Part shown: one piece after another, positions 5,307 to 10,926 of the stretch
Layout: each line of letters begins with the position of its first letter
How positions within the stretch are numbered: position 1 is the first letter of the stretch
From: an uncultured Bacilli bacterium
GTDB taxonomy: Bacteria; Bacillota_I; Bacilli_A; RF39; UBA660
Assembly: GCA_944363685.1 (NCBI GenBank)
Contig: CALVUV010000031.1
Location: 1-10,926 of the forward strand
Length of the DNA stretch: 10,926 nt
Reading direction: 5' to 3'
The notes under the pieces: generated by a model
Databases searched by the model: none
What the model saw: the letters and a program-made list of their open reading frames with translations, nothing else
What the model was told of the DNA's origin: nothing
Made by a program: the position numbers and the translations under genes

Positions 5307-6008
5307 ATTAAACCAATTATTGGTATTGTAGGAAGATTATATAGTGAAGAGTCTAATATTATTTGTGTTGAAGAAGTTAGAACTGCTATTACTAAAATGG
5401 GTGGTATTCCTTTATTAATTTTACCTGGCGATAAGATTGATATGAAATTTAAGAATCCTTCTTTAAAACCTTTTTATAGTAAAGAAGAAATTGAAGATTT
5501 AGAGAGAGTTCTTTGTTTGTGCGATGGTTTTATTTTACCTGGAGGAGATACTTGGTATCAATTAGATGAAATAGTTGTAGAATATGCTATTAGAGAAGAT
5601 AAACCTTTACTAGCAATATGTCTTGGAATGCAAGTGCTAAGTAAAGTATTAAGTGGAGAAAAGAGAGTTGGTTATGATAATACAGTTAAAAATAATTCTG
5701 TTATTAATCATTTAGAACCTAGTAAGACTTTTGTTCATTCAGTTGTTATTAATAAGAATAGTAAGCTTTATTCTATTATTGGTAAGAAAAAAATTACAGT
5801 TAATTCTAGACATAGTTATCATGTTTCTTTAAGTGATAATCTTTATATTAGTGCTAGAAGTAGTGATGGATTAATAGAAGGGGTTGAACTTAAGGATAAA
5901 AAATTTATTATTGGAGTGCAATGGCACCCTGAATCTATATTAGATAAGAGTAGATATTCTAGAAAGTTATTTAGAGCTTTTTTAAAGTATTCACAAAAAT
6001 TTCATTAA
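5307..6008 (+). CDS. Class I glutamine-amidotransferase-like hydrolase (peptidase C26, PuuD/gamma-glutamyl hydrolase type), ATT start
   Basis: Members of this family cleave gamma-glutamyl amide bonds, for example of gamma-glutamyl-GABA or folate polyglutamates. The sequence begins KPIIGIVGR (first strand), then LCDGFILPGGD with the oxyanion-hole glycines at about 77-81. The nucleophile elbow is LLAICLGMQ (Cys at about 105). GVQWHPES supplies His at about 207 and Glu at about 209, so the triad is complete. Length is about 233 aa, near the 240-250 usual. The start is unusual: the SD AGGTGAT (5296-5302) precedes an ATT at 5307 by 4 nt, and homologs begin with Met exactly there. The only conventional in-frame start, GTG 5298, lies inside that SD and has no SD of its own. 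Substrate specificity is unknown; the transporter downstream may be related but has its own promoter. Confidence 0.85.
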   Translation: MKPIIGIVGRLYSEESNIICVEEVRTAITKMGGIPLLILPGDKIDMKFKNPSLKPFYSKEEIEDLERVLCLCDGFILPGGDTWYQLDEIVVEYAIREDKPLLAICLGMQVLSKVLSGEKRVGYDNTVKNNSVINHLEPSKTFVHSVVINKNSKLYSIIGKKKITVNSRHSYHVSLSDNLYISARSSDGLIEGVELKDKKFIIGVQWHPESILDKSRYSRKLFRAFLKYSQKFH

Positions 6009-6024
6009 AAAGTTTTGTAAAAGC

Positions 6025-6053
6025 TTGTAAACTAAAGGAATTCTTCGTATAAT
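6025..6053 (+). promoter_or_regulatory. Sigma-A-like promoter of the YfcC-like transporter
   Basis: TTGTAA (6025-6030) and a perfect TATAAT (6048-6053) are spaced by 17 nt. The predicted start at about 6060 lies almost on the SD (AAGGAG, 6063-6068), giving a leader of only about 16 nt. TATAATTATA (6048-6057) is itself a palindrome. Confidence 0.65.
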
Positions 6054-6076
6054 TATAGTTGGAAGGAGAGAAGATT

Positions 6077-7477
6077 ATGAAAAAGCATAATGCATTAAAA
6101 GTTGTAGGAATTACATTATTAGTATTTGCTCTATTAACTTGGATTTTACCTTGTGCTACTTATCAAACTGAGTATACTGAAGTTGGTAGATATCAAGTTG
6201 GTTTATTTGATCTTTTATCTTATCAATCAACAGTTTTAGGATACTTTGGTTATGTTGCTTTGTTTATTATAGTAGTTGGTGGGTTCTATGGAGTTTTATA
6301 TAAAACTGGAGCTTATAGAATAATGCTTGATAGTCTTTGTAAAAAGTTTAAAGGTAAAGAAGCGGTATGTTTAATTGTTATTATGGCTTTATTTGCTATT
6401 TTAACTTCATTTGCAGGATTACAATTAGCATTGATTATGTTATTCCCATTTGTTATTTCTCTAGTACTTATGATGGGATATAATAAACTTGCTGCTGTTG
6501 CTGTTACTGCAGGTAGTGTGGCAGTTGGTTTAATGGGAACAACATTTTCTTATAATACAACTCAAGTGCTACAACAATATTTATCAGTAGAAATTACAGA
6601 TTTAATTTGGGCTAAAGTTATACTTTTAGTTTTAGGTATTGTTTTACTTGCCTTTAGTGTATTTAAATTTGGTAAGAAAAATAGTACTAAAAAATGTGAA
6701 GATAAGGATGATTTTATTCCAGAAGCTGTTAAGTCTAAAGATAAAAAGAAGGTATGGCCTTTAGTTGTAATTTTAGATTTAATACTTTTAGTTACTATTT
6801 TAGGATTTATTTCTTGGAATACAGCATTTAGTATTAGTTTATTTGATGATGTTACTACTTCTGTTACTGAGTTTGAATTATTTGGTTTCCCAATATTCAG
6901 TAAGATACTTGGTGCAGTTCAAGCTTTTGGTAATTGGAGTCTACTAGAGTTAATAACTATAATGTTACTTGCAATTATTATTCTAAAGTTTGTTTATAAG
7001 ATTAAATGGGATGATGTATTTGATGGATTTGCAAAAGGCGCTAAAAAAGCTTTATTACCAGCTTTAATAGTAATATTAATTTATACTTGCTTAGTTCTTA
7101 CAACATATGATCCATATCAATTAGTTATTTATAAATTTATTTTAGGATTAACTAAAGGATTTAATATTTTCACTACTGGATTAGTTGTTTTACTTTCTAG
7201 TATCTTTAATGGAGATCCATTATATGCATTTTATAGTGTATTACCATATTTCGTAAGTGTTGTTACAGATACTAATAATTATCAATTAGTTGCTGTAATA
7301 TTCCAAGCTATATATGGTATTGTTACACTTGTAGCTCCTACAAGTATTCCACTTATGGTTACTCTTGCTTATACTAAAGTTCCATATGGAAGTTGGTTAA
7401 AGTATATTTGGAAATTATTAGTTGCTTTACTTGTAGTTGCATTTATTACTTTTACAATTTTATTATTAATTATTTAA
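6077..7477 (+). CDS. YfcC-like multi-pass membrane transporter
   Basis: This 466-aa integral membrane protein has about 11-12 predicted helices: one at the N-terminus (about 6-25), several between about 50 and 200, a charged cytoplasmic loop near 200-225, then further helices to the very C-terminus. The C-terminal stretch LVAPTSIPLMVTLAYTKVPYGSWLKYIWKLL matches the pattern PTS...L.....[IV]PYG.WLK seen in YfcC-type permeases (ion-transporter superfamily, often annotated as basic amino acid or C4-dicarboxylate carriers). LTWILPCATY at the N-terminus resembles their LTWIVPAGEY. The ATG at 6077 has AAGGAG 8 nt upstream and is preferred over the TTG at 6059, which lies across the predicted transcription start. 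The substrate is not deducible. It is monocistronic, between its own promoter and a strong terminator. Confidence 0.7.
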   Translation: MKKHNALKVVGITLLVFALLTWILPCATYQTEYTEVGRYQVGLFDLLSYQSTVLGYFGYVALFIIVVGGFYGVLYKTGAYRIMLDSLCKKFKGKEAVCLIVIMALFAILTSFAGLQLALIMLFPFVISLVLMMGYNKLAAVAVTAGSVAVGLMGTTFSYNTTQVLQQYLSVEITDLIWAKVILLVLGIVLLAFSVFKFGKKNSTKKCEDKDDFIPEAVKSKDKKKVWPLVVILDLILLVTILGFISWNTAFSISLFDDVTTSVTEFELFGFPIFSKILGAVQAFGNWSLLELITIMLLAIIILKFVYKIKWDDVFDGFAKGAKKALLPALIVILIYTCLVLTTYDPYQLVIYKFILGLTKGFNIFTTGLVVLLSSIFNGDPLYAFYSVLPYFVSVVTDTNNYQLVAVIFQAIYGIVTLVAPTSIPLMVTLAYTKVPYGSWLKYIWKLLVALLVVAFITFTILLLII

Positions 7478-7484
7478 TATTATT

Positions 7485-7508
7485 GTCCTCTTCGGAGGAC
7501 TTTTTTTT
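7485..7508 (+). terminator. Intrinsic terminator with UUCG tetraloop
   Basis: GTCCTC (7485-7490) and GAGGAC (7495-7500) pair perfectly around TTCG, forming the very stable C(UUCG)G tetraloop, and eight T residues follow directly. It ends the transporter transcript and separates it from clpC. Confidence 0.93.
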
Positions 7509-7537
7509 GTCATTTTTTTGGGGCTTTTATTTCTTGA

Positions 7538-7568
7538 TTGTTAAGTCTAATTATCCTTAAAATATAAT
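7538..7568 (+). promoter_or_regulatory. Promoter of clpC
   Basis: TTGTTA (7538-7543) and TATAAT (7563-7568) are separated by 19 nt, longer than optimal, which suits a regulated promoter. The predicted start near 7575 falls at the SD (GGAGG, 7575-7579), so the leader is very short, about 11 nt. A 9-N9-9 inverted repeat lies over the spacer and -10. Confidence 0.6.
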
Positions 7569-7572
7569 TAGA
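7546..7572 (+). repeat. Inverted repeat 9-N9-9 overlapping the clpC promoter (operator candidate)
   Basis: TCTAATTAT (7546-7554) and ATAATTAGA (7564-7572) are perfect inverted repeats separated by 9 bp, covering the spacer and the -10 hexamer. The geometry equals that of the CIRCE element bound by HrcA, but the sequence is not the TTAGCACTC consensus. CtsR-type direct heptads are absent. It is probably a repressor site for the chaperone gene. Confidence 0.5.
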
Positions 7573-7585
7573 TTGGAGGAATTAG

Positions 7586-9874
7586 ATGTTTTCAAGATTT
7601 AGTGAAGAAGCTCAAAAGGCTTTAATATATGCAAAGCAAGAAATGAATAATTTAAGACATCCTTATGTAGGTAGTGAGCATTTGTTTTTGGCTATACTTA
7701 GAGAGAAGGATTTAGATATTACTAAGACTTTAGCAAGTTACAACATAACTTATGAGATGTTTAAGAAAGAGTTAATTAAGGTGGTTGGAGTAGGGAAAAC
7801 GGCGAATGAATGGTTTTTATATACACCTTTATTAAAAAGAGTAATAGAAACTGCTTCTATAAATAGTAAGGAAAAAGGTGAAGTTGAAGTTAGTGTTAAT
7901 GAACTTTTTCTTGCTATTTTAGAAGAAGGGGAAGGGGTTGCGATTAGACTTTTAATTGGTCTTAATATAGATGTTGATGAAGTTTATAATGCTATTTCTA
8001 GTGATATTAAGAGTAATAAAAAAATATTACATAAAAAATTATTAGTAGAAGAGTTTGGTGTTAATTTAAATAAAAAGATTATAAGTAATGAAGTAGATCC
8101 TGTTATAGGTAGAGATGATGAGATTAAAGCTTTAATTGAGATACTTTGTAGAAGAGGTAAGAATAATCCTTTATTAATTGGAGAAGCTGGTGTTGGGAAA
8201 ACTGCTATAGTTGAAGAACTTGCTAGAAGAATTGTTAATGATAATGTACCTAAGGCTCTTAAAGGTAAAACTATTATTTCTTTACCTATGGCTAATTTAG
8301 TAGCAGGAACTAAATATAGAGGTGAATTTGAGGAGAGAGTTTCTAAAATATTAAAAGAACTTGAAGAGAATGACGATATAATTATTTTTATAGATGAGAT
8401 TCATACTATTGTAGGGGCTGGAGGTGCTGAAGGGGCAATTGATGCTTCTAATATTGTTAAACCAGCTTTAGCAAGGGGAAAGATACAATTAATTGGAGCG
8501 ACTACAACTTATGAATATCATACTTTTATAGAAAAGGATAAAGCTTTGAATAGAAGATTTCAAATTATTATGATAGAAGAACCTGCTAAAGGGAAGACTA
8601 AAGAAATACTTAAGAAGTTAAAACCTCTTTATGAAGCATATCATTTTGTTAGTATTAGTGATGATGTTATAGATTTAATAGTGGATTTAACAGATACTTA
8701 TATATATGAATATTATCAACCTGATAAGTCTATTGATATATTAGATGAAGTTTGTACTAAAGCATCATTGTTAGAAAGTAAGAATGATACTGTTTTATCA
8801 AAAATTAATTTAGAATTAGGAGAAGTCATTAGTAATAAGAAGAAGGCGATTATAAAACAAGACTTTGATTTAGCTTCTACTTATAAAGAAAAAGAGAAAG
8901 AATTACTTAGTAAGAAAAATGATTTGGAACTTAAAATAATTTCTAAAAGAAAGCCTAAAAAAATTACTAAAGAAATGGTTGCAGATGTTATATATTTAAA
9001 GACTAAGATACCTGTTTATGAGATTAATAAGAGTAGTAGAAAGATTATTAATAATCTAGAGAGAGATTTAAAAAAAGTTGTTTTAGGACAAGATGATATA
9101 ATTACTGATTTAGTAAAAAGAGTTAAGAAAATAAGATTAGGTTTTCAAGATAAGCCTCATATAGAATCATTTTTATTTTGTGGCAGAACGGGGGTTGGTA
9201 AAACTTTATTAGTTAAAGAATTTGCTAGTCTTTTATATGGTGATTCTAACTTCATTAGACTTGATATGAGTGAATATAAAGAAGCTCATACTGTTAGTAA
9301 GATTATTGGTTCTCCTCCTGGTTATGTTGGTTTTGATAATCATTTAACTGTTCTTGATACGATTAGAATGCATCCTCATTCAGTTATACTTTTAGATGAG
9401 ATTGAGAAAGCTAGTAGTGAAGTTATGAAATTATTTTTACAAGTTCTTGATGAAGGAGTATTAACTGACTCTAGGGGTAGAAAGGTTAGATTTGATAATG
9501 TGTTTCTTTTTATGACTACTAATTTAGGTTTTTCTAAAGACTCTATTGGATTTACGGAAAGTAATAATAATATAGATATAGAGGAATTTTTAGGAGTAGA
9601 ATTTGTTAATAGAATTGGAAAGATTTATTACTTTAATGATATAAGTAATGATGTTATTCACAAAATTGTGGAAAAGAGATTAAATGTGTTAATAGAAGGA
9701 TTTAAAAAGAAAGATTTAAAGATAAAGATATCAAGAGAAATTGTGGATAAAGTTATTAAAGAAAGTAATTATGAGAAATTTGGGGCGAGAAGAGTGGATA
9801 AAGTTATAGATGAAATAGTTACTCCTATTATTGTGGATGCTTGGTATAATGGGAAGAAAGAGATAACGGTCTGA
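7586..9874 (+). CDS. clpC: Clp protease ATP-binding subunit ClpC (AAA+ unfoldase)
   Basis: ClpC hexamers unfold substrates and feed them to ClpP in the cytoplasm. The product is 762 aa, slightly shorter than the roughly 810 of Bacillus. The N domain (about 1-140) holds both Clp_N repeats (FSEEAQKALIYAKQEM...VGSEHLFLAIL). The first AAA+ domain has Walker A GEAGVGKT (199-206), Walker B IIIFIDE (265-271) and the Arg finger in LNRRFQ. The middle domain (about 405-450) carries a UVR-like stretch (KQDFDLASTYKEKEKELL), which favours ClpC over ClpB. The second AAA+ domain has GRTGVGKT (533-540; Arg replaces the common Pro), Walker B ILLDE (601-605), a likely ClpP-docking loop IGF (654-656) and sensor 2 GARRV. 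GGAGG at 7575-7579 lies 6 nt before the ATG. No ctsR, mcsA or mcsB is adjacent, so it is a standalone gene. Confidence 0.93.
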   Translation: MFSRFSEEAQKALIYAKQEMNNLRHPYVGSEHLFLAILREKDLDITKTLASYNITYEMFKKELIKVVGVGKTANEWFLYTPLLKRVIETASINSKEKGEVEVSVNELFLAILEEGEGVAIRLLIGLNIDVDEVYNAISSDIKSNKKILHKKLLVEEFGVNLNKKIISNEVDPVIGRDDEIKALIEILCRRGKNNPLLIGEAGVGKTAIVEELARRIVNDNVPKALKGKTIISLPMANLVAGTKYRGEFEERVSKILKELEENDDIIIFIDEIHTIVGAGGAEGAIDASNIVKPALARGKIQLIGATTTYEYHTFIEKDKALNRRFQIIMIEEPAKGKTKEILKKLKPLYEAYHFVSISDDVIDLIVDLTDTYIYEYYQPDKSIDILDEVCTKASLLESKNDTVLSKINLELGEVISNKKKAIIKQDFDLASTYKEKEKELLSKKNDLELKIISKRKPKKITKEMVADVIYLKTKIPVYEINKSSRKIINNLERDLKKVVLGQDDIITDLVKRVKKIRLGFQDKPHIESFLFCGRTGVGKTLLVKEFASLLYGDSNFIRLDMSEYKEAHTVSKIIGSPPGYVGFDNHLTVLDTIRMHPHSVILLDEIEKASSEVMKLFLQVLDEGVLTDSRGRKVRFDNVFLFMTTNLGFSKDSIGFTESNNNIDIEEFLGVEFVNRIGKIYYFNDISNDVIHKIVEKRLNVLIEGFKKKDLKIKISREIVDKVIKESNYEKFGARRVDKVIDEIVTPIIVDAWYNGKKEITV

Positions 9875-9954
9875 CTACTTTAACACGATAGTAGCGAATA
9901 GTTTAACACGAGTATATTGACTAATTTAATATAAGAGTATTGACTTTTGTAACA
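9872..9954 (+). repeat. Degenerate direct repeats with 23-bp period, beginning at the clpC stop
   Basis: TTTAACACGA occurs at 9879-9888 and again at 9902-9911. A weaker TTTAATATAAGA begins at 9925, and TGTAACA begins at 9948, all exactly 23 bp apart. The TGACT tail of the unit recurs at 9872, 9918 and 9941 in the same register and is degenerate at 9895. The first tail contains the clpC stop codon. The 23-bp spacing is close to two helical turns, as for tandem protein-binding sites or iterons, but function is unknown. Confidence 0.5.
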
Positions 9955-9962
9955 TTACATAA

Positions 9963-9995
9963 AAAAGGTTAGGTTTTTATCTAATCTTTTGTTTT
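9963..9995 (+). terminator. Bidirectional intrinsic terminator downstream of clpC
   Basis: AAAAGGTTAG (9963-9972) pairs with CTAATCTTTT (9981-9990), 10 bp with one G-U pair, around an 8-nt loop. TTTT (9992-9995) follows on the + strand, and the A-run 9961-9966 gives a U-tract on the minus strand. Confidence 0.8.
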
Positions 9996-10010
9996 GAACC
10001 TAATAATTAA

Positions 10011-10039
10011 TTGACAAAATATAGAAATGAATATACAAT
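10011..10039 (+). promoter_or_regulatory. Strong promoter of the AlbA_2/ATPase gene
   Basis: A perfect TTGACA (10011-10016) is followed after 17 nt by TACAAT (10034-10039), the best match to a vegetative promoter in the window. The -10 lies inside the first of two tandem 23-bp repeats, so binding there would block initiation. Confidence 0.75.
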
Positions 10040-10078
10040 AAAGTAGACTATAAAGTATACAATAAAGTAGACTATAAA
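10032..10078 (+). repeat. Two perfect tandem 23-bp repeats over the -10 and start site
   Basis: Bases 10032-10054 and 10056-10078 are identical over 23 bp and are separated by a single G (period 24). Each contains TACAAT and the odd palindrome TAGACTA. The first copy covers the -10 of the strong promoter and the second covers the start of the transcript, an arrangement typical of an operator. The second TACAAT has no good -35. Confidence 0.8.
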
Positions 10079-10092
10079 ATGGAGGGTAAAAT

Positions 10093-10926
10093 ATGAATTT
10101 AGGTATTGAATCAGAAAAAATGGAATTTAAAAAAAGCACAAGTGAGCTTATTGAAGGTGTTATATCATTATCTGCTATGCTTAATAAACACAATGAAGGA
10201 ATAGTGTATTTTGGAGTGAAAAATAATGGTGATGTTATTGGTCAAAAAGATCTGAATGAAAATACTTTAAGAGATGTTTCAAGAAAAATTTCTGAGGGAA
10301 TAAAACCTCAAATTATTCTCCATATATCATTAGAATTAATAGAAGATAAAAAAATTATTAAAGTATATGCTAAGGGTGATAATGTTCCATATTCTGCTTT
10401 TGGTAGATATTATAGTAGGTCATTTGATGAAGATAAACAGTTATCTCCAGAGATGCTTAAAGCATTAATAAATAAAGATGGTGAACCTAATTATATAGTA
10501 AAGAGAGCTGCATCTAATCAAGATTTAACATTTAAAATGCTTAAAGCATTATATATATCTAATGATATTAAAATAAATAATAATAAATTTGAAGATAATT
10601 TAGGGTTAAAAACAGATGATAATAAATATAATTTAATGGCAGAGTTATTAGCGGATTCTAATGATTTGTCTATTAAAGTTGTTACATTTGCAGGAACTGA
10701 TAAATCAGTTATGTTAAAAAGAACTGATTATGGTGGTAAATGTTTGTTACTCTCTGTTAATAATGTTTTGAAATATATGGAAAGCATTAATGAAACTAAA
10801 GTAAAACTTGGTGGAATACAAAGAATAGAAGAAAAATATTTTGATTTTGGTTCTTTTAGAGAGGCATGGCTTAATGCTTGTGTTCATACTAAATGGTCTG
10901 AAGAAATTCCTCCTGCTGTTTATATT
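10093..10926 (+). CDS. AlbA_2 (Schlafen-like) DNA-binding / GHKL-type ATPase protein, N-terminal 278 codons
   Basis: The gene runs off the window end with an open frame. The start ATG 10093 has GGAGGG (10081-10086) 6 nt upstream. Residues about 5-115 form an AlbA_2 domain: ESEKMEFKKSTSELIEGVISLSAMLN, then GIVYFGVKNNGDVIGQ and LRDVSRKISEGIKPQI, all classic. At about 255-270 FREAWLNACVHTKW gives the N-box of a GHKL-type ATPase (Glu about 257, Asn about 261, His about 265), followed by PPAVYI where the next strand begins. This order matches the COG2865-type 'putative transcriptional regulator/ATP-binding' proteins that are frequent in accessory regions. Their role is not settled; some AlbA_2 proteins belong to defence systems. 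Codons such as AGC, CTG, CTC and CAC appear here more than in the preceding genes, weak support for later acquisition. It is probably repressed through the tandem repeats upstream. Confidence 0.87.
   Translation, partial: MNLGIESEKMEFKKSTSELIEGVISLSAMLNKHNEGIVYFGVKNNGDVIGQKDLNENTLRDVSRKISEGIKPQIILHISLELIEDKKIIKVYAKGDNVPYSAFGRYYSRSFDEDKQLSPEMLKALINKDGEPNYIVKRAASNQDLTFKMLKALYISNDIKINNNKFEDNLGLKTDDNKYNLMAELLADSNDLSIKVVTFAGTDKSVMLKRTDYGGKCLLLSVNNVLKYMESINETKVKLGGIQRIEEKYFDFGSFREAWLNACVHTKWSEEIPPAVYI

Noticed and set aside
7546..7572. True CIRCE or CtsR operator
   Set aside because: The geometry equals CIRCE, but the sequence lacks TTAGCACTC/GAGTGCTAA, and no GGTCAAA heptads are present.
9872..9874. 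TGA read as tryptophan (mycoplasma code)
   Set aside because: No in-frame TGA occurs inside any gene and all Trp codons are TGG. Under code 4 a genome this AT-rich would use TGA heavily.
9872..9954. CRISPR array
   Set aside because: The units are degenerate, only 23 bp in period, and have no unique spacers between constant repeats.
9981..10193. Minus-strand ORF with a repeated hydrophobic segment
   Set aside because: Its repetition comes from the tandem 23-bp promoter repeats, and it overlaps the terminator, the promoter and the start of the AlbA_2 gene.

Overview
The window is very AT-rich and densely coded, and every complete gene and the last partial gene lie on the + strand. Shine-Dalgarno sites are strong (AAGGAGG, GGAGG, AGGTGAT). 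The dus-lysS adjacency and a ClpC-type (UVR-containing) Clp ATPase point to a low-GC Bacillota, most likely an uncultured Bacilli/Mollicutes-like lineage. Tryptophan is written TGG throughout and TGA occurs only as a terminal stop, so the standard bacterial code applies rather than the mycoplasma code. The species cannot be named from the sequence.

Layout. 1-935: the 3' end of mscL, translationally coupled to a 226-residue protein of unknown function. 936-1306: a compact non-coding-looking region holding an unlisted 30-codon hydrophobic peptide gene. It has its own sigma-A-like promoter, a strong SD, a candidate antisense promoter and an elaborate set of complementary arms. I read it as a candidate type I toxin-antitoxin locus. 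1307-5256: a tightly packed translation/housekeeping operon (dus, an RDD membrane protein, lysS, a kinase-fold protein) that ends in an intrinsic terminator. 5307-6008: a class I glutamine-amidotransferase-like hydrolase (peptidase C26/PuuD type) that appears to use an ATT start codon. 6077-7477: a YfcC-like multi-pass transporter with its own promoter and a UUCG-capped terminator. 7586-9874: a standalone clpC whose promoter is overlapped by a 9-N9-9 inverted repeat. 9872-10092: a degenerate 23-bp-period repeat array, a bidirectional terminator, and a consensus promoter whose -10 lies in a perfect tandem 23-bp repeat. 10093-end: the first 278 codons of an AlbA_2 (Schlafen-like)/GHKL-ATPase protein, probably the start of an accessory segment.

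Functionally, dus modifies tRNA and lysS charges it, so the central operon is a translation unit with two passengers (RDD protein and kinase-fold protein). clpC is the proteolysis/stress gene. The most interesting item is the candidate type I toxin-antitoxin locus at 959-1233. Its + strand helix tolerates only wobble changes, its anti-SD has two mutually exclusive partners, and a 12-bp inverted repeat marks the likely ends of an antisense RNA. All functional statements are read from sequence alone; no database comparison was possible.
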